Shown in pieces: positions 25,909 to 34,027 of a stretch of 64,000 bases of DNA. The notes beneath the pieces are model-generated. The model was not told the DNA's origin. It did no database searches and saw only the letters and a program-made list of their open reading frames with translations. Made by a program: the position numbers and the translations under genes. Position 1 is the stretch's first letter. Each line of letters opens with the position of its first letter. This stretch comes from Chitinophaga chungangae (GTDB lineage: Bacteria; Bacteroidota; Bacteroidia; Chitinophagales; Chitinophagaceae). The DNA lies in assembly GCF_017742215.1 (NCBI RefSeq), contig NZ_JAGHKP010000004.1:248001-312000 (forward strand). The letters run 5' to 3'.

Positions 25909-25939
25909 AGGTCGTTTATTTAAATCATTTTTTATACTG

Positions 25940-27181
25940 CTACTGCGAAATCCAGGCCAGGTTAAACTTATGGAAATAAATGCTGCGATGGCTGTTGTCG
26001 CTGTCGGATGTGTTTTCATTAAATTCGATGAGCGCGCCGATCATGTTATCCGGCGTTTTTACCAGGCTGCTGTAACCTCCCAGCTTTGCATTTCCTGTAC
26101 CGTTTTGCGGAATGGCTTTGCTGACCGGCCAGGTAACGCCCTCGTCCGTGGATATTCTTATCCGCATCGCCGTCCTGGTGGTTTGGCTGGCCGAATTCAG
26201 GAAAAGGATCCTGCTGGGAGAATCGGTGTACCTTAAAATGGAGCCTTCACAATGCGGGTCCGGCAAGGCGGTGACTTTTTCAAAAGTATCCCAGCTGGTG
26301 CCGATGCCGCCGACGGATTTGTAGCGGTAAAGCTCAGTAGAGCCCACGCCGCGATCGTTCCTCATCAGTACGCCGGTCAGCCGTTCTACGATAGTGCCTT
26401 CGGATGTGCCGCCCGGCATGGCGTTGTATTGCCACGTGCTTCCATTGTCGTCGCTGTAGATATTCCGGTTGATGGCCGGGATGATCAGCCGGCCGGCAGT
26501 GCTCCCAAACCTTTTCTGGATGCCGATTCCCGGGCCAACCGCATCCCATACCATATTGGCGGGCTTAACTGCGGCGGTAACATTAACCGGCTCTGACCAT
26601 TCATTTCCATCCTGCTCGAAAGTGCTGTAACAAACAAAGGTTTTCCGCTGACCCGGCTGGGTGATCTTCGTCGTTCCGTTTTCGCCGGTCTGGCTCAAGC
26701 CTGCGTCGTTGTAGGACATGAACAGCCAGATCTTTCCATCGCTTTGATTAACGACCGCGGTAGGATTGCCCCAGGTGCCCGCGCTGCTCTTTACCAGTAT
26801 CTCCGGTCCCCAGCCAGTGCCGTCGGTCGTCGATCTCCTGCAGATCAGGTTGATGTTCCCGTAATCCCGGTTGTTGTTTACCCGGCCTTCGCAAAACGCG
26901 ATCAAAGTGCCTTTTTTTGTCCTGATGATCGATGGGATACGATATGAGTGATAAACGCCGCTGCCTCCGTCGAATAATTTTATCGGATCATTAAAGGCAA
27001 GTATTGAAAAATCGCCTTCAGCCGATAATTTGGATGCAAGCCGCTCCTTCGGCGCAGACGCAACGTTCTCCGGTGCGCTCGTTTTTTTACAGGCGGCTGC
27101 GGTTAATAAAACAAATGAGAAGATCAGTGCAAGTTTATTGCACGAAAAAGTTTTCGTTCTGGAGAAATTGTTTTTTGTCAT
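25940..27181 (-). CDS. nanH: GH33 exo-alpha-sialidase, lipoprotein
   Basis: A 413-residue lipoprotein (lipobox AAAC, Cys31) with the sialidase marks: YRIP with Arg81, then TKKGTLIAFCEGR and Asp106 as the likely acid/base, Asp-boxes (SDDNGSTWQ, STDEGVTWP) and the late GYSSL with the nucleophilic Tyr. Of the three sialidase-fold proteins in the window this one alone keeps the canonical RIP arginine. It releases terminal sialic acid at the cell surface or in the periplasm. It is the last gene of the seven-gene minus arm of the GntR-controlled locus, 23 bases after the SGNH gene. Confidence 0.9.
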   Translation of the reverse strand: MTKNNFSRTKTFSCNKLALIFSFVLLTAAACKKTSAPENVASAPKERLASKLSAEGDFSILAFNDPIKLFDGGSGVYHSYRIPSIIRTKKGTLIAFCEGRVNNNRDYGNINLICRRSTTDGTGWGPEILVKSSAGTWGNPTAVVNQSDGKIWLFMSYNDAGLSQTGENGTTKITQPGQRKTFVCYSTFEQDGNEWSEPVNVTAAVKPANMVWDAVGPGIGIQKRFGSTAGRLIIPAINRNIYSDDNGSTWQYNAMPGGTSEGTIVERLTGVLMRNDRGVGSTELYRYKSVGGIGTSWDTFEKVTALPDPHCEGSILRYTDSPSRILFLNSASQTTRTAMRIRISTDEGVTWPVSKAIPQNGTGNAKLGGYSSLVKTPDNMIGALIEFNENTSDSDNSHRSIYFHKFNLAWISQ

Positions 27182-27204
27182 ATCGGTTAGGGTTTTGTGA
27201 TTAA

Positions 27205-28119
27205 CTACTTTTGCATTGTCCTCACCGTTTTCAAAGCCGTTTCTTTCAGAAATGCTGCAAATTCATCCGGAACCGATTCCGGTTTGAACGTTAGTTGCGT
27301 TGGGTCGCCCTCAAACAAACGGCCATACCAAACAAGCCCTGCCAGGTAACATCCCGCTTCATTTGCATGATTGGGGTCAAACTTCAATTTTTTGCCCGCT
27401 ACCCAGCTGTATCCTGCATTTATGGAGTTTTTTTCCGACGGCAGGGTTGGGTAGACGGGGTTGGCATAATCAAATGCGGTATCTTTTTTAAATCCCCACT
27501 TTTTGTCGGTCGCAACCTGGTAAAATGCATCGCCCGAAGGGATGACAGGCAGATTGCCAAGGCTCTTTGCCAGGTGGTGATAAGCTGCTCTTGATTTTTT
27601 CCACATTTCTTTATTATTCTTCGCTCTCTTTTCTCCGTCTATCTTTCCCCAATTCACCGCATCTGCGCGGTATGCCCATGTTTGATGAACAAATACCCGG
27701 GCATTGGGCTGGTAACTTTTCACCAGGTCATAAAGATTTTTGGCAAAAGGCTGGTAGGTCGCTTCATCGCCAGACAACAGGGAATATTGCTGCATCGTTA
27801 CGACATCCCATTTTTGCGAGGATAACAGCTGTCTTAATGATTTGCCTTTGTAAGCTTTGCCTCTGGCGGTGTCTGCGTTATTTACCAAAACCGAATCCCA
27901 ATGTCTTTTTAAAGAGCAGCCTCCCATTTCGGCCCTTCCCAAAACAAGGTCCACATTTACTTCTTCGGCTATTTGCGGCAGGTAACGCGAAGCGTTCTGG
28001 GAGAAACTATTGCCGATCATCAATATTCTTAACGTCTTGCGGGCATGTTGGGCGTTCAATTGCAAACACATCGTCAATATCAGTATTACGATAAGTTTTG
28101 TTTTGATTAATATTTTCAT
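27205..28119 (-). CDS. DUF4886 SGNH-type hydrolase, secreted
   Basis: A 304-residue protein with a signal peptide (LIVILILTMCLQLNAQ) and the SGNH hydrolase blocks: MIGNSFSQNA with the nucleophilic Ser, GGCSLKRHW, and the C-terminal DPNHANEAGCYLAG with the Asp and His. This is the DUF4886 pattern. In a sialic acid locus its likely job is removal of O-acetyl groups so that the sialidase and lyase can work, but I infer that from neighbours. It lies 6 bases after the lyase gene. Confidence 0.82.
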   Translation of the reverse strand: MKILIKTKLIVILILTMCLQLNAQHARKTLRILMIGNSFSQNASRYLPQIAEEVNVDLVLGRAEMGGCSLKRHWDSVLVNNADTARGKAYKGKSLRQLLSSQKWDVVTMQQYSLLSGDEATYQPFAKNLYDLVKSYQPNARVFVHQTWAYRADAVNWGKIDGEKRAKNNKEMWKKSRAAYHHLAKSLGNLPVIPSGDAFYQVATDKKWGFKKDTAFDYANPVYPTLPSEKNSINAGYSWVAGKKLKFDPNHANEAGCYLAGLVWYGRLFEGDPTQLTFKPESVPDEFAAFLKETALKTVRTMQK

Positions 28120-28125
28120 TGCCGG

Positions 28126-29031
28126 TTAGTTTACAAGATCAAAAAAGCCTATTTCAGTTAATTCGGCCTTAAAAGCCTGTGTATCTTGGGCGGAAAGTGG
28201 TTCGAGCGGCAGCCTGCAATCCCCCAGCTCCATTCCTTTGATCTGCATGATCGCCCGCTGCGCTGGTATGGGCGGGTATTTCACTAAACAGCGCACCATA
28301 TTCACCGAATGAAGCTGCCATTTTGCGGCTTGCTCCCGCTTGCCTTCGTTGTAGAGTTTGATCACCTGGTGATAGATGGGCGCGGCAAAAGTATAAGTGC
28401 TGCCGATTGCGCCTTTAGCGCCCACAGCCAGCGCGGAAAGCAGCATTTCATCGTAACCGAACAGAATATCGAATTTGCCGTTCTTGTAATTCAGGCAGGC
28501 CTGGTATTCGTGCAGGGTGGATGCGGTGTATTTAATCCCGGCCAGCGTCGGGATTGCTTCTTCAGCCTGGGTTAAAAAACTGACCATATCCAGCGCAACG
28601 CCGGTAAGCGTGGGGATGTTGTAATAATAAAACGGCGTATTGGGCGCCGCGGATGCGATCTTCGCCATGCACTTGACCAAACTGCTCACCGTAGTGGGCT
28701 TAAAATAAAATGCCGCAACGGATGAAATCGCATCCGCGCCTATTTGTTCGGCATGCGCGGCGAGCTTGCGGCACTCCGAAATCGAACTGTGCCCTACATG
28801 TACCAATACCAATATCCGTTTTTGCGCTGCTTTTACATAGGCCTCCGCAATGGCCATTCGTTCCTCCGTCTTTAAGTTCGGGCCCTCTCCGTTGGTGCCG
28901 CAGATAAATACGCCGGCAAGCCCGTCGGCTATCATTTTGTCAACAATAGCGGGGATGATATCGAGGTTTATTCTGCCATCTTCATGGTAAGCTGCAAATG
29001 TCGCTGCAATCAGTCCTGTAATTTTATTCAT
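28126..29031 (-). CDS. nanA: N-acetylneuraminate lyase (DHDPS family)
   Basis: A 301-residue class I aldolase. GTNGEG (45-50) is the carboxylate-binding loop, Tyr137 in YYYNIP is the catalytic tyrosine and Lys167 in AGIKYTAS forms the Schiff base. The YNIP form and FGYDEMLLSALA point to N-acetylneuraminate lyase rather than dihydrodipicolinate synthase, and the sialidases around it agree. Reaction: N-acetylneuraminate to N-acetylmannosamine and pyruvate, in the cytoplasm. It sits between the FG-GAP gene and the SGNH gene on one strand, with small gaps. Confidence 0.88.
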   Translation of the reverse strand: MNKITGLIAATFAAYHEDGRINLDIIPAIVDKMIADGLAGVFICGTNGEGPNLKTEERMAIAEAYVKAAQKRILVLVHVGHSSISECRKLAAHAEQIGADAISSVAAFYFKPTTVSSLVKCMAKIASAAPNTPFYYYNIPTLTGVALDMVSFLTQAEEAIPTLAGIKYTASTLHEYQACLNYKNGKFDILFGYDEMLLSALAVGAKGAIGSTYTFAAPIYHQVIKLYNEGKREQAAKWQLHSVNMVRCLVKYPPIPAQRAIMQIKGMELGDCRLPLEPLSAQDTQAFKAELTEIGFFDLVN

Positions 29032-29057
29032 TTCGATAAAGTTGTTGTAGATGTATA

Positions 29058-31103
29058 TTATTTTTTCACAGTGATGGGCGCTGGTTTGCGGACCGCCGGA
29101 GGTACAGGCAGGTCTTTCCCGGAAAGCAGGAAGAGTTTGCCCCTCGGTACGGCGGATTTGCCGAGATGGCCGCCATCGCCGCCGGTGAATATGTCCAGGT
29201 AACCGTCGCCGTTCCAGTCAGACAGCGCGATGCCGCCGTTGTGGAAAGAGAGCAGGTTCAGGAATTTCACGGGTTTTTCGAATTGCATGGGTTTGCCTGA
29301 TGCCCTGTAATAGTAGATCCCGCCGCGTTTCCGGTCGAAGGCATAATAGATAAGCAGGTCGGGCTTGCCGTCCAGGTCCCAATCGGTCATTGTAAACGAA
29401 CTGCGGCCATGACCGATATCGAGAATACGGGTTTTAACCTGGAGCGGTTTTCCATCATACCCAAGGAACGTTTGCGGCTGGCCCAGTTCATCCGTTCCAT
29501 TGCCCGGCCAGAGTTTGAGGATATTTTGGTCGTCCAGCGCAATCAGGTCGGGATGCCCGTCCGCAGTAAGGTCAAGGATCGCGGGTTGTACGCGCTGACC
29601 GGCTGCCAGCGGTTGCTTTTCCACTTTAAACGCTACCGGCTTTTCAAAACGAAGCTCTCCTTTGATCATCCGTCCTTTCAGGAACAATTGCCTTAACCCC
29701 ATGGAGCCCGTCAACATATCGCGGATACCGTCTCCGTCCCAATCCGCAAGCCTGGGGAGCACGCGTTCCATATACCATTCCATCGGCCCCCATACCGAGC
29801 CGCGCCCGTAGTCGATACTGTAATATTCAAGCTGGCTGCCGTCTGTGAATTTCAAAGGCGCGGGCACTTCCCAAACCGGGTTTGCATTGTCGCCTTTATT
29901 GATGACCACTTTTGGCGCGGCCGGCTCGGAACCGACCACCAGGTCCGTGTCGCCGTCTCCATCCCAATCGATCGGTTCTATCGTTCCAATACCCTGCGGC
30001 ATCACCGGCGTATTTTTATCGCTGGCCATCATTAATGGTTCCTGCTCCGCCCAGCCGCCATTCTTTGGCGTAAACCGGAGTATATTATCCACACAACCGA
30101 AATACGTGCTTGCAAACAGCTCCCGGCGGCCGTCTCCGTCCAGATCCGCAAACCGCGGATGGATCGCCATGATACTAAGGATGGGTTTTTTATGTTCGTT
30201 GTTAATCAGCCCGGCATTGGTGAACCGGGGCTGTGTTTTTGTTCCGGTATTCCTGAAATACATCAGGCCGGGTTTATGCTGGCCAACCACCAGGTCCGTC
30301 AATCCGTCCTTATCCATATCAAATGCAATGGGATAAGGAAAACCAAATGGTGAAACCGGGGAGCCGTCAGCCTCGACAACAAGCGGTTTGCCAAAGATGA
30401 GACTGTCTGGCGTAGACCTGTTGTACATGATGTAAAGACGGCTGGCAAATGGGTTCCACGATTCCTGCGGATTGTTATAACCGGCGGCGAACTTCAATGA
30501 AGGCTGGGCCAGCCGCGGATGTGAACTGCCGACAATAAGATCTTCCTTACCGTCGCCGTCCAGGTCGGCGACATCTATTGTGGGGCTTATCCAGCAATCC
30601 AGGAAATCCTGTACTGGTTTGCCGTTCGTGTTAAATGCCTGCATCACCGTCCAGGTTGTTTTGCCGTGCCCGCGTACAGGGATGAACATATGAAGGGCGA
30701 GCTGTTTTTTGCCGGAATCGCTCACCTGGTTATGGCGTTCGAAAGCTATGAAGGCCGGGAGGTTTTGCTGAGCCTTTACACCGGAATGCCTGATCAGCGA
30801 AAAGAACCGGCCCATGCGTGCGTCCTTCAGCACAACCTGGTTATGTACGAACACATTATTAAACCGCGGTTTCTTTTTGCCGCCAATATTTTCTATCAGT
30901 TTGACGGCGCCGCCGCTGGTGGTCATCATGTCGTTGTCGCCATCGCCATCCCAATCCATAAAAAGAAAATCGGACGCGCCTATTACCGATGCCGCCAAAG
31001 GAACATCTTTGTCGTGCCCGAACACAAACGGCCGGGGAACTGCTTTCTGGGCCTGCAGATCAAGAACAAAAACAGTCAGTGCAATTGTGAAAAAAAGTTT
31101 CAT
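29058..31103 (-). CDS. FG-GAP/VCBS-repeat propeller protein, secreted
   Basis: A 681-residue protein with a signal peptide (MKLFFTIALTVFVLDLQA) and about nine calcium-loop repeats of the form DWDGDGDxDxxxG (for instance DWDGDGDNDMM, DLDGDGKEDLIVG, DMDKDGLTDLVVG, DWDGDGIRDML, DWNGDGYLDIF), which build an integrin-like beta-propeller. The start at 31101-31103 gives the signal peptide. It has no catalytic motif that I recognise. It lies 11 bases after the DUF5017 gene. A surface glycan-binding or scaffold role is plausible; some such propellers are lyases or hydrolases. Confidence 0.82.
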   Translation of the reverse strand: MKLFFTIALTVFVLDLQAQKAVPRPFVFGHDKDVPLAASVIGASDFLFMDWDGDGDNDMMTTSGGAVKLIENIGGKKKPRFNNVFVHNQVVLKDARMGRFFSLIRHSGVKAQQNLPAFIAFERHNQVSDSGKKQLALHMFIPVRGHGKTTWTVMQAFNTNGKPVQDFLDCWISPTIDVADLDGDGKEDLIVGSSHPRLAQPSLKFAAGYNNPQESWNPFASRLYIMYNRSTPDSLIFGKPLVVEADGSPVSPFGFPYPIAFDMDKDGLTDLVVGQHKPGLMYFRNTGTKTQPRFTNAGLINNEHKKPILSIMAIHPRFADLDGDGRRELFASTYFGCVDNILRFTPKNGGWAEQEPLMMASDKNTPVMPQGIGTIEPIDWDGDGDTDLVVGSEPAAPKVVINKGDNANPVWEVPAPLKFTDGSQLEYYSIDYGRGSVWGPMEWYMERVLPRLADWDGDGIRDMLTGSMGLRQLFLKGRMIKGELRFEKPVAFKVEKQPLAAGQRVQPAILDLTADGHPDLIALDDQNILKLWPGNGTDELGQPQTFLGYDGKPLQVKTRILDIGHGRSSFTMTDWDLDGKPDLLIYYAFDRKRGGIYYYRASGKPMQFEKPVKFLNLLSFHNGGIALSDWNGDGYLDIFTGGDGGHLGKSAVPRGKLFLLSGKDLPVPPAVRKPAPITVKK

Positions 31104-31114
31104 ATCGACGATCA

Positions 31115-32044
31115 TTATTCTACGGTAACCAATACTTCCCTAACTACTTCTTTTTGCGTGTCCCGGTCGGCATTGAGCGCGATAAAGGTCGCTTTATAGG
31201 TGCCGGGAGCGGAATACAGCCAGGAGAAAGTTTCCGGCGCGCCGCCCGAAATGGATTTCACATTCACTGCGTTCTTTTTATTGCCGAAAGTTTGAAACAC
31301 CTCGAATCCGCGGCTGACCACCCAGTCGTCTTCAGGCTCCGTGTTGATGGCATTTGCCGTATGGACCAGCCTGTGGGAAGTGGCGGTTCCTGTGTTGATC
31401 GTCCATTTATTGTCCGCGCCCTGGAATTCGACCACCTGGAAATATCCTTTTTCGATGCTCGAGGTGATTTCAAAATCAACATTTCCGGGAACCTTATTGG
31501 TGAGGAACATCCTGCCCATATTCCAATACCGTTGGGCAGTGCCGGCGGCGTTTTCCGAAACGTACCTGAAAGCCAGGTACATCGGTTTGCCCTTCACTTT
31601 CAGATCGTCCAGGTTAATTTCCCCGGACACTACGTCGGCGTTAGACGCGGTATTGGCGGGCATTACCGCCCTGTTGGTGATGTCGGTCCAATTGGCAGCC
31701 TTTACGCCTTGTTCCGTGTATTCCCCGTTAAAATCAGTGGAGATCAGTACGGAGATATTCCTGGGCAATGTGGCGCCGGCCCGCGTCTGGCTGTTAAATT
31801 GCAGGGTCAGCGTGCCTTCGTCTGACGAGAAAAAATCGCGTTTATCGTATTCACTTCCGGGCTCACCGGAATAGAAAGTAATGTTGTCGGGGTTTCCCGA
31901 TAGGTTAAACCGAACGCTGTCGCCTGGTTTGTATTTTATGTTTGATACGGAAACCTCAAAATCATCTGGCGCCTGTATCTCTTTTTCTGAGCAGGCTGCA
32001 AAAAATAAACATGAAGCGGATAATACAATTATTGTTTTTTTCAT
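31115..32044 (-). CDS. DUF5017 surface lipoprotein
   Basis: A 309-residue lipoprotein (lipobox FFAAC, Cys near residue 19) with the DUF5017 start pattern (DFEVSVSNIKYKPGDSVRF, then ITFYSGEPGSEY). The rest is beta-sandwich-like and ends with a second Ig-like segment. The start at 32042-32044 (MKKTII) is chosen for its lipoprotein signal. DUF5017 genes sit right after SusD in many Bacteroidota loci and are taken to be surface glycan-binding proteins. Here it lies 35 bases after SusD, in the expected place. Confidence 0.78.
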   Translation of the reverse strand: MKKTIIVLSASCLFFAACSEKEIQAPDDFEVSVSNIKYKPGDSVRFNLSGNPDNITFYSGEPGSEYDKRDFFSSDEGTLTLQFNSQTRAGATLPRNISVLISTDFNGEYTEQGVKAANWTDITNRAVMPANTASNADVVSGEINLDDLKVKGKPMYLAFRYVSENAAGTAQRYWNMGRMFLTNKVPGNVDFEITSSIEKGYFQVVEFQGADNKWTINTGTATSHRLVHTANAINTEPEDDWVVSRGFEVFQTFGNKKNAVNVKSISGGAPETFSWLYSAPGTYKATFIALNADRDTQKEVVREVLVTVE

Positions 32045-32079
32045 AACGGCATCGTTAAATTTCATCAATGAAAATTCCA

Positions 32080-34005
32080 TCAGTAACCGGGATTCTGTTT
32101 AGCCTGATCGTTATACAACAGTTCCTTTTGCGGGATGGCCAGCGTATAATCCTTGTCTGAAATATTGTTTGCGGGATTGGTGTAGTGGGTCACGGTTACG
32201 TTGGAAGGCGCAAACGGCGTTTTGGCCGCGGGTACTACCGGTGTTCCATCGGGCTTCAGGTCGCTGCTGCCGGCTATCACTTCAATGCCCATTTGTTTGA
32301 TGGTCGTTTGCAGGATTCCCCAGCGTTTAAGATCCTGTTTCCGTAAAAATTCACCGTTCAGTTCCATCAGGCGCTCGTCCTGGATGGCTTTTAAGAAAGC
32401 TTCTTTTCCGGCGGTTTGTTCAGCGCTCAGCGCACCGTCGCCATTCAGGATCACCCTTGCGGATGCGCCGCCGCCGGCAATGGTTACGGTGGTATTGGCA
32501 GGGTATCCTTTGCCCGGGTTCGTCACCCTGATGCCGGTAATGCTCCCTCCTGAAACGATCGCCAACGCGGTGGCTCCCGTGCCGCCTTCGCCGGTGATGG
32601 TCACCGCGGGCGCGGTGGTGTATCCCGCTCCCGGGGAGGTTACTTCTATCCCGGTGATTATTTTTCGCCCGGTAAGGTTTCCGTAGGCCCTGCCCCTTAC
32701 CTGGTTAACCAGTCCGATGGCTTCGGGCGTCGGGAAGCCGTTCAGTTCGTTTTCCGCTTCGGCCAGCATCAGCAATACGTCTGCATAACGTACGATAGGG
32801 TAGTTGGTCGGGCTTTGCGTTGCAACGCGGGGCTCGTTTTCTTCGCTGCGCCTCCATTTACCGGGATAACGCGTGTAATACAGGTTATATGCGACGGCAT
32901 TCTGCGCGGGCGGCGTTGTTGCGTCCCCGCCGGAATATTTAAAAGGCGCAACGCACCAGTCCCGCCGCTGGTCCGGCGATGCGTCGGACGGTGCATTGGC
33001 GGCGGTGGTAAAAGCAAAAGATTCGTAAGTGCGATAGAGGCGCGGGTACACAAAAAGCCTGCCGTCGTTTTTGCCGGCGGCGTCGCTGGACGTTGGTATG
33101 CCAACGCGCACCTGGCCGGGAGAACTTTGCTCCGGCGTGCCGGTATTTACATTAAATCCAACTTCCCAGATACTTTCTTTATAAGCGGCGTCGTATTGAT
33201 CTTTACATTGCATTTTGAATATCTGCGTGTAATCCGGGTTCAGTTTATGCAATCCGGAATTGACAACTTCCCTGGCCCATTTTGCGGCATCCGCATATCG
33301 CCTGGTATCGTTTACCGGCTCTCCGGCGGCGTACAGGCATACTCTTGCCAGCACTGCCTGAACGGCAGTTTGCGTCACTCTTTCCGTATAATCGAACGCC
33401 GTTGCTTTTTGATCGTTGAGTAAACCTTCGGCAGCGGTCATTTCGTCGATCACCCAATCGTACACTGCTTTTGAAGGGGTAAAAGCCATATTGGTTTCTC
33501 CCGGGGACAGGGTCGGCTTGAGCCTCAAAGGCACATCTCCATACCATTGCGTAAGCATGAAGTAATAATAGGCCCTTAAAAATCTGGCTTCTCCTTCAAT
33601 ATGTCTTTTTTCCGATTCTTCGATCTTTGCGGGCGTATTCAAATGCACTAATACTACATTCGCACGGTCGATTCCGGTATATAGCGTAGACCATACGCTC
33701 GCCACCTGTGCATCGGCGGCAGTGGCGTTGTACCAGGGTATCTTCGGAACATTGCCGGAAGTGGCATACACCAGTTCGTCGGTGGTGGCCGTTATGAGGT
33801 GCTGGTAATTGTCGCCGTACAGCGCGTTGTTTTTAAGTGAGCTGTATGCCCCTGTCAGTGCGGCTTTTAAGTTTTCCTTGCTGGAGAAAAATTCGTCCGG
33901 GCTTATGAAATCCGTTGGTTCCGTTTCCAGGAGTTTTTTGCAGGATTGGAGCGGGGAGATTGCTGCAACGGCAGCTATTGTGAGAATGAGGAATCTTTTT
34001 TTCAT
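32080..34005 (-). CDS. SusD/RagB-type lipoprotein with inserted repeat module
   Basis: A 641-residue surface lipoprotein (lipobox LQSC, Cys22) with SusD blocks: EPTDFISPDEFFSS, GEARFLRAYYYFMLTQWYGD, and at the end AIQDERLMELNGEFLRKQDLKRW. Between the VNQVRGRAYG helix and that end block lies an insertion (residues about 447-527) with two similar units, GIEVTSPGAGYTTAPAVTI and GIRVTNPGKGYPANTTVTI, each followed by a Gly/Ala-rich stretch. The insertion makes the protein about 100 residues longer than usual. It pairs with the SusC 22 bases upstream. Confidence 0.92.
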   Translation of the reverse strand: MKKRFLILTIAAVAAISPLQSCKKLLETEPTDFISPDEFFSSKENLKAALTGAYSSLKNNALYGDNYQHLITATTDELVYATSGNVPKIPWYNATAADAQVASVWSTLYTGIDRANVVLVHLNTPAKIEESEKRHIEGEARFLRAYYYFMLTQWYGDVPLRLKPTLSPGETNMAFTPSKAVYDWVIDEMTAAEGLLNDQKATAFDYTERVTQTAVQAVLARVCLYAAGEPVNDTRRYADAAKWAREVVNSGLHKLNPDYTQIFKMQCKDQYDAAYKESIWEVGFNVNTGTPEQSSPGQVRVGIPTSSDAAGKNDGRLFVYPRLYRTYESFAFTTAANAPSDASPDQRRDWCVAPFKYSGGDATTPPAQNAVAYNLYYTRYPGKWRRSEENEPRVATQSPTNYPIVRYADVLLMLAEAENELNGFPTPEAIGLVNQVRGRAYGNLTGRKIITGIEVTSPGAGYTTAPAVTITGEGGTGATALAIVSGGSITGIRVTNPGKGYPANTTVTIAGGGASARVILNGDGALSAEQTAGKEAFLKAIQDERLMELNGEFLRKQDLKRWGILQTTIKQMGIEVIAGSSDLKPDGTPVVPAAKTPFAPSNVTVTHYTNPANNISDKDYTLAIPQKELLYNDQAKQNPGY

Positions 34006-34027
34006 ATCAGTATGCTTTTGTACGCCA

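Noticed and set aside
28126..29031. Dihydrodipicolinate synthase (dapA) as the identity of this gene
   Set aside because: The YYYNIP motif and a neighbourhood of sialidases fit N-acetylneuraminate lyase better; the surrounding operon has no lysine genes.
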